This document shows, piece by piece, positions 59,101 to 64,000 of a stretch of DNA of 64,000 nt. Source of the stretch: Saccharina japonica (lineage: Eukaryota; Sar; Phaeophyceae; Laminariales; Laminariaceae); contig MEHQ01001964.1 in the NCBI GenBank assembly GCA_008828725.1, positions 62,001-126,000 of the forward strand, given 5' to 3'. The notes beneath the pieces are model-generated. The model saw only the letters and a list, made by a program, of their open reading frames with translations. It had not been told where the DNA came from and did no database searches. Each line of letters starts with the position of its first letter. Within the stretch, counting starts at the first letter, position 1. Made by a program: the position numbers and the translations under genes.

Positions 59101-62100
59101 CTAATTACGTGCCTGCCTTCAAAATACATTGTACGTAATAGGCCGTCACGTGTACCGCGTCCTTCGGGATATTTGAATGAATAAGACGATATACCATTAA
59201 TGTTGCTGTGTCATTCATGATTCAGGGAAGACAGACCCCCGCGGCATCTATGTGCGCCATACATGTCTTCTGATTAAAGGTCGTGTCTCTGACTACGATG
59301 CGCCTCCGCCTTTCCTTGTTTAATAAGGATCATTGCTTACCTGTTTCTATGGTCGCTGTTGAAATGGTTTAGTCGAGATTGCAGCCTTACCAACACACAG
59401 GTTCTAAGTTAGAATTGCCGGGCATGTACGTGTTGTTTGTAACAGTGCCGTTATGAATACCCGCTCTGCATTTTTAGTTATCAATTATTTAGCACCTCCA
59501 GTGCATGTTCCTTACTCTCCCGTTTATATGTTTGTGATCGAAACTAGTACGCGGGTTAAAGAAAATGTATTCTACGCGCATGTTACGTCATACACTCCTA
59601 TATGACGACCACAAACTACTTGAATTTGTCTGGTTGCGCCACTTGTGAATTTTTTTGAACATAGCGTGAAAAAAGAGGGTGAAACTACCGCTATTAGACT
59701 GACCTCTGCCCGGCCAATCCTGGTAGATCCCACTTGCAGGCGTATACCGCGCACTTGGCGTGTCGCGTCGCCGTGATTCCGTCCACGACGGCAGCTTGCA
59801 CTGAGTAAACGGATCCCTCGAACTCGACGTCCTGCCTGCAGATGTTGCAGGAGTGCGATGTGTACCCTGCCTTGTCCCACTGCGTCGCAGTGACCGCTTC
59901 CACTTCGTGTCTGAGCCCTTTCCATTCATTCGCTCCCGATTGCTGACCTACCAAGTCCATAATACCCACTTCTTGCGGATCTTCTGCCACGAGAGTATGT
60001 CCCATCGGCGGGAACCACATGAACGGCCCTGTTTGTGTGGTAAACGTTTTTTTGGTTCAAATCGTATGGCGGCACGACGAATTTTAAAAAGGTTGTAACT
60101 AGCACATAGAGCACTTGATGCTGCGCGTAATTTTGTTTTGTCAGTTTCCTATGCTTGTTTGTTTATCTCTTTAGAAATTACATCCATTGGAATTAGAGAC
60201 GTTTACTAGTTTGAAGCATAGGCTTCGTTATATGTTGGGTGTGTAATCCTCAGATGCCTTGGACGGCATAAAAGTGTAAATTACATACACACGTCTAATA
60301 ATTTCTGAAGTTGCGTCCCTTGTAACTCAAAGGCAACTTCGTGTTTCTGTCCGTTTCAGGGCGTCTTGACCACACACTTACTTGTGAAATGCTGTAACTG
60401 ACTAGAGTAGATATAATCTTAGGAAAGGGCAGAAACGATGTTACTTATCGTAAAGATACGGTTGGGAATCCCACCCTGATACTGGAGTGTTTTTTATCCT
60501 AGCGACGGGCATAAATCTACTTGATGGTAGGTTTATGATCCAGTGTTACTCTTTTCCTATGTCATTAGCGTTCCGGCCCTCATGTGGAGCTAGAGCACTA
60601 TATAACTTTGATCGTCTATTTCTTAGCGTTAGGCTATCTCTACTCCTCCCAGAAAGGCTTTGTCCTGAGTATAGTGTTTTCATCGCCATAATGTTTATAC
60701 ATTTTGGTTTTGAAAGATACGTTTTACGTAATTTTGTCTACGCGCTCTACAATCGGTTTGTGTATCTTACATACTTCAGTATGTTACATACTGAAGTATG
60801 AAGCCCTTCATTCGTATTTCGAACTAGGCTTGCGTTCAGGGCACACTGGTTCCCACACGCGCCTCCTATTGCTTGCCGACCTATACGCATGTGATTCACC
60901 CTTATATTCGTCAGTCGACAACTTTTTTTTTTTTTGTCGGTGTTAATAGAGTATCCGTCGTTCATTCCTTGAGTCGTCGAAGGACACCCAATATATGTCC
61001 AGGGGCCTATTTTATTTCTAAAGGAAGGTACGCCAGGCACACAGTGTCGACTGTCTATGTCGATGAGGGCAGATTGATAAAGTGTCCGCCCCGGCGGTTC
61101 TTAAACTTTCCGCAGACTAATTTGAGGATTGTTTCAAGTCTCAGACAATGCTCGAATGCAGTGTGATATGTAGTGTTTTATCTGTTAGCCGAGCAAGGGG
61201 CTAGCGGCATGGTTCAACAACGTGCCCGAGTAACCCCGTTTCGTTTCATTTATACTAATGCTGTCTACGAGTATGTAGTGTATCTTGAGTGTTATACACG
61301 CTTAAAGCGACTTCCAATAATTATACGCAGTGACGTCCTGGCTGTGGTGTGTTCCCTCTTAATTCCAAGTACGGGAACTTAATATACGGTACTATGTGCT
61401 CATTTAATATGGTGGGAGACATTTATATTCATACGAGTTATTGGCTGGGGTATCGTCCAAATCCATAGGTGTTAGGAGTCTTGCCTGTGCACCGGGATAA
61501 TACAATTAGCGGCGACCACTGGAGTGGTGAGTACGAATAGAGAAGCTACCATCATGGTTGTCATCCCGGATTCGTGTTTACACACCGTTAATGTTGGTGC
61601 AACTCTTGGTCTATATAACTTTTCCGGTATTATAGTAGATGGCACAAGTTTGCATGCGGCCCGCTGGGTATCAAGTATGTGTATTTGCGTTCATAGTTTA
61701 TGTGTACTATGATTTAAACTAGGGTCCACGTTGTTATTTTTTTTGCAGTCTACTGGACGGAACGCACTTCGGAAGTGGACAAACATGCACTGACCTACAC
61801 CTTGCCGATGCTTCAGCACAGCGAGTATGCACCAACACTCCATCAGGGTTGAACCCGTCAGCCTTGTAGTTCCCCTCTGTCGGCCCCTGCGTACGGTGTA
61901 GTTGTACATCCCTGCGATCGTCTCGAAACCAGCCCTGTCCATTGTGTTGCAGAAGGCAACAAGGGTGTGTTGTGTCAATCCCGCCGTATGTCATAGTTAG
62001 GGTCGCCCCTCTGTATCGGGCCCCTCACAGTAGACCTAGGAGCTGGGTCTATCTTAGTTCCTTACCAGGTACACCGTAGCTCGCACGATACACTCAATCT

Positions 62101-63405
62101 TTGCGTCGAAAATATTGCGTATTTTGCCCCCGAGATAACGTTTACCTTAGTTATGCCGAACGAACTGGTGCCTCCGTGGGTTGCCAGCCACCCGAAGGAG
62201 TAACTACACCACAAACAAATGCACTGACTAGGCCGAACATATGTATATAGTTTTTTTTGTAGAAACAGGCAGCAATCCTGGTGTGTTTCTTCATAACGAG
62301 CGTGCATGTACTGTATGTTTTAACTGTCATATGTACGAGTATACGTTTCGTAGATTTCTTCCTTAGTAGTGCTGACCGAAATGTTGCTTAGTGGGGTGCC
62401 AGCCGCCTAAAGGGGTCACTACCCGACAAGCTTATGCACTGACTATAGCAGGCCGACCCTTTATTTACATCTTGTGTATTCTTCAGGCTGACTTCCTGGT
62501 GTGTTTCTATATTACGAGCCTGGGATCGTACCGTATATTTGAACTGTCGTAACTGTTAGTGAATGTTGTGTGTAGGACGCCGGCCGTTCTGCTTGTGTTG
62601 ATAAAGGGGTCTCCAAAGTTTAGGATTGTTTGTGTTAAGTGTTTAGGGTGAGTGTTAAATGTATAGTTCATTACACGTGCATGCATTACGTTTGTGTAGT
62701 CAGGAAAAGGTCAAGCGATGACCTCTGGACCAATAAATGTCATTCATACTTTTATAAAGCCCACCTTGTCTTGACCTGGACAATGGCGACATCGTTCAAG
62801 TATTCGGTACAGAAGATGGCCTTTCCCGACTTGGATGCGATGTACTGAGGGATTGTCCCGTCCGTCCAAGCATTGAAGATGTGCCAAGAACATGCAGCGT
62901 CGCCTACCTCGCCTGGAACGACCACCTTATTCAAGTAGTACTTCGCACGACAACCGGCTCTGCATGTTTTGCTCACGTGTTCCGTCTTGAAGCAGTCATT
63001 CCTGGTGTAGACTGTAGCCTTTATGAAGCGGCTTTGAAGAGTCCTATCGCAGCACGTAGTCTTGTCCGATTCGAAGTACTGGCGTACGAATTCGGTATCC
63101 ACTCCGTCAATAGATGGCTGGAGCGTGGCCTGGTACAACAACGTAACGTTCCCGACCTTCCCAGTGTCGTACAGGGCGCTTAAGCACTTAAATTGTCTCG
63201 ACGTGATGTCGTAGTGTTGCTTGAACATTTTTTCTAAACGCCTGGTCTGTGTCTTGTTCTTGGGCCGGCCGTCTTTGGTTACCCACATATTCTGGAAGTT
63301 CGCCAAAGCGCTGAACATTACCATGACGTACTGTGGTTCGACGTCGTGAAGTGGGCTATCCGAAGCGGAGGACACACTTACCAGCTCTTCCCAAAGCGTA
63401 ACCAT
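49991..63405 (-). CDS. KDZ-type transposase with CxC5/CxC6-like cysteine clusters, five exons, incomplete at the ends
   Basis: Exons on the minus strand are 63405-62765, 61934-61795, 60028-59704, 51119-50871 and 50145-49991. They join with phases 2, 1, 2 and 2, and each junction has GT..AG. The joined frame of about 503 codons has no stop. Recognised order: a Cys-rich segment with YYLNK and the FCTEYLND stretch (CxC5-like); MYNYTV and TTRLTGSTLMECWCILAVL; a CNIC..VVDGITATRHAKCAV cluster (CxC6-like); then the transposase core with FARRNTFGH, ILFYDLACRRRRYL, YVDRFHF, ETDCNEFCNP and NSSIAESNN. By analogy with KDZ enzymes the acidic residues in FYDLAC, YVDRF and SIAES are candidates for the DDE catalytic set. 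Such enzymes move Kyakuja/Dileera/Zisupton DNA transposons; some are host-domesticated. The 3' end and possibly the 5' end are missing. Family assignment rests on remembered motif patterns, not a search. Confidence 0.78.
50871..51119 (-). CDS. KDZ gene exon 4
   Basis: 249 bp. The acceptor TTTCTCAG| lies at 51120-51127 and the donor GACAG|GTTAGT at 50871. It encodes the start of the catalytic core: FARRNTFGHFVASYCCG, PEILFYDLACRRRRYL and NYVD. Confidence 0.8.
52895..53956 (+). CDS. Gag-like protein of the DIRS-like element, polyglutamine-rich
   Basis: An intact 353-codon ORF. Residues 1-48 are ordinary, about 49-140 are almost only Gln/His/Pro (CAG/CAA codons), and 150-353 form a non-repetitive region ending in a helical, charged stretch (EMRALQEQLEEF .. 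DDAEKLRQEHA) likely to be coiled coil. Just after the TAA, the same frame continues sensibly (VAPISGTVLGAKIPQFVQLS) for 50 codons, so the stop may be a mutation. A putative role in packaging is inferred from position only. Confidence 0.6.
53957..54507 (+). pseudogene. Gag-like C-terminal part with CCCH zinc finger
   Basis: After a one-base frame change near 54100, the frame reads PAKRKSAD (basic), then WKTHTGVCASSWRGQKCERI and SCKYDHDKF. This gives CX8CX4CX3H, a CCCH-type zinc finger suited to RNA binding, at about 54247-54310. It ends at a stop at 54507. Together with the upstream ORF it probably once formed one gag protein. Confidence 0.6.
55130..55964 (+). pseudogene. DIRS-like reverse transcriptase
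   Basis: Motifs in order: VTNKVRIINDFFYDPS (55220-55265), CKADVSDAFRNVRVDP (55408-55455) with the first catalytic Asp, RFTFGWAGSASFWEV (55505-55548), and TVYVDDILLAQ (55745-55780) with the YVDD box. The linking stretches contain several stops and at least two frame changes. Upstream, 54750-55000 still reads as related coding text with several stops. Confidence 0.8.
56080..56760 (+). pseudogene. DIRS-like RNase H
   Basis: Pieces in changing frames: SDTSFDVIGGYCPELKVFW near 56318-56377 (first acidic motif), RGDNETAVSWVNRSGG near 56540-56590 (second Asp motif), and HVAKHIPGVENRLAAGISRW near 56658-56720 (His and Asn-rich third motif). These are the RNase H signatures of DIRS/Ngaro elements. Confidence 0.75.
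57058..57302. repeat. Tandem duplication of about 125-130 bp just before the recombinase
   Basis: GTTCGCCTGACTAACACCGA occurs near 57074 and 57208. Both copies go on with GAATTCT, CCAGGAA, AAGAACAGGAAGC, ACGACGCGGAGGTG and CAAGACTGATTG. Internal repeats are a feature of DIRS-type elements, though a chance duplication is also possible. Confidence 0.85.
57287..57904 (+). pseudogene. Tyrosine recombinase of the DIRS-like element, truncated
   Basis: The N-terminal SAM-like part reads TKKEYLSKWKTWVRERA (57332 on). The start of the catalytic part reads LALSYLLLCRASEIW, with the first catalytic Arg near 57755. One in-frame TAA (near 57645) interrupts the frame. The frame ends at 57904 before the HxxR and Tyr motifs, so about half of the catalytic domain is missing. 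Confidence 0.75.
57905..59703. other. Intron 3 of the KDZ gene, part upstream of the retroelement (minus-strand sense)
   Basis: AT-rich and without repeats or motifs that I can support. Together with 51120-52700 it forms the original intron around the DIRS-like insertion. Confidence 0.5.
59704..60028 (-). CDS. KDZ gene exon 3
   Basis: 325 bp. The acceptor is AACAG|GG at 60028 and the donor GCAGAG|GTCAGT at 59704. It encodes the second Cys cluster: SHSCNICRQD, then AAVVDGITATRHAKCAVYAC. The exon ends in phase 2, matching exon 4. Confidence 0.75.
60029..61794. other. Intron 2 of the KDZ gene
   Basis: 1,766 bp, AT-rich. It contains a perfect 14 bp stem with a TTA loop at 60770-60800 (CATACTTCAGTATG and its complement). 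No exon is seen in it. Confidence 0.55.
61795..61934 (-). CDS. KDZ gene exon 2
   Basis: 140 bp. The acceptor GACAG| follows a pyrimidine-rich run (CCCTTGTTGCCTTCTG). The donor is TAG|GTCAGT at 61795. It encodes AGFETIAGMYNYTV and RLTGSTLMECWCILAV. The same stretch is open in another frame, but only this frame keeps the splice phases. Confidence 0.65.
62170..62560. repeat. About 220 bp diverged tandem duplication in KDZ intron 1
   Basis: TTGCCAGCCACCCGAAGGAG near 62180 recurs as GTGCCAGCCGCCTAAAGGGG near 62397. Both are followed by ATGCACTGACTA, AGGCCGA, CTGGTGTGTTTCT and ACGAGC. Divergence is high, so the duplication is old. Confidence 0.65.
62765..63405 (-). CDS. KDZ gene exon 1
   Basis: A 641 bp open frame from an ATG at 63405, preceded in frame by a stop four codons earlier, so this ATG may be the true start. 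It ends ACAAG|GTGGGC at 62765. A rival donor, CAG|GTCAAG at 62776, would not match the phase of exon 2. Residues 138-172 carry five Cys, including CRAGC followed by RAKYYLNK. Confidence 0.75.
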
Positions 63406-64000
63406 GAGGAAGTCCCCTTAAACCCACTGCTCCCCAGTCCACGTTGAGAAAGGACGACCTACCGGAAGCCAACAATTGATCAGGTTCATTAGATGATTGA
63501 CGTGAAACGTTGGGGACAGCTAGCGCCGTGTATGATTAGGCTATAAAATACAGCATGTTTCTGGGTGCTCTTTCTGGGTCTCGTACAGCAGTTGTGTATA
63601 CTAAACTTGAAAATTGTTTTGGCTCTAGTGTGAAGGTTATGTGCATGACACGTGCGTGAACTACATCAGACCTACGTCTGCTGCAGGTAGAGCATTGGTG
63701 ATACATGTCTGCCTTTCAGTACTCTGCAGTGTGAGAATCAACGAAAGGACGGAGTAACCGAACTGTCGATGTTACCAACAGCACAGCTGCACAACTAGAG
63801 CAAGAGCCTATATACAGCAGCAGCCCCCAATGAAACCTTCGATTATCATTGCGGTGGTGTATTCGACGTAGGTTGTTGTGTACATGTGCTGGATCCGAAA
63901 CCCTCAGCTTCAAGGTCCAGATTAAAGACAAACCAAGAGCATGATAAAGGTACAGTTCCAGCTTTATTTAATATAGGTATTACTGTCAACGTACCTTGTA
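63406..64000. other. Upstream of KDZ exon 1, no gene recognised
   Basis: Could hold the promoter or a further 5' exon of the KDZ gene. No ATG-bearing exon with a good donor stands out. Confidence 0.35.

Noticed and set aside
1..64000. CRISPR array, operons or other prokaryotic features
   Set aside because: Spliced genes, LTR elements and triplet repeats show eukaryotic nuclear DNA. The tandem arrays have no repeat-spacer pattern.

Overview
This is eukaryotic nuclear DNA. It is gene-poor and built mostly from transposable elements and tandem repeats. Support for this comes from a split gene whose five exons join with matching splice phases, a Copia LTR retrotransposon, a DIRS-like tyrosine-recombinase retroelement, LINE fragments, small non-autonomous DNA elements, long CAG/CTG tracts and a short internal CCCTAA (telomere-type) array. 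The mix (DIRS-like elements, KDZ transposase, Myb/SANT-like family protein, GT77-like glycosyltransferase, abundant CTGCTGTAC words) fits a heterokont, probably a brown-alga-like genome. That assignment is inference from style, not from a marker gene. An assembly gap of 351 N lies at 22031-22381.

Layout. 0.9-2.2 kb: degenerate LINE reverse transcriptase (+). 3.0-3.65 and 4.45-5.0 kb: old tandem repeats. 3.7-6.3 kb: two-exon Myb/SANT-like gene (-) with one frameshift. 7.5-8.2 kb: a possible broken exon. 10.9-17.2 kb: complete but dead Copia element (-), with about 300 bp LTRs and a perfect 5 bp target duplication. 20.6-24.7 kb: a near-identical 1.27 kb direct repeat on both sides of the gap, with minisatellites between. 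28.2-29.2 kb: the one clear ordinary host gene, a GT77-like glycosyltransferase (+). 30.6-35.4 kb: dispersed and tandem repeats, a second LINE fragment (-), and a CAG/CTG foldback. 36.7-43.9 kb: satellite-like arrays, a (CTG)n tract, an hAT-type MITE with a perfect 8 bp target duplication, an inverted-repeat element carrying telomere-type repeats, and a 300 bp higher-order repeat that stays open as codons on both strands. 45.5-46.6 kb: Ty3/gypsy remnants. 48.5-49.2 kb: a piggyBac-type MITE (TTAA, 15 bp perfect inverted ends) packed with a palindromic 42 bp repeat.

50.0-63.4 kb: a split gene on the minus strand whose product resembles KDZ (Kyakuja-Dileera-Zisupton) transposases with CxC5/CxC6-type cysteine clusters. 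The third intron is 8.6 kb and holds a DIRS-like element in the opposite orientation (polyglutamine gag-like ORF, CCCH zinc finger, reverse transcriptase, RNase H, truncated tyrosine recombinase). The KDZ gene is open across all five visible exons, while the retroelement inside it is broken. So the intron insertion may be old and tolerated. The two intact reading frames most likely to matter are the KDZ gene and the glycosyltransferase.
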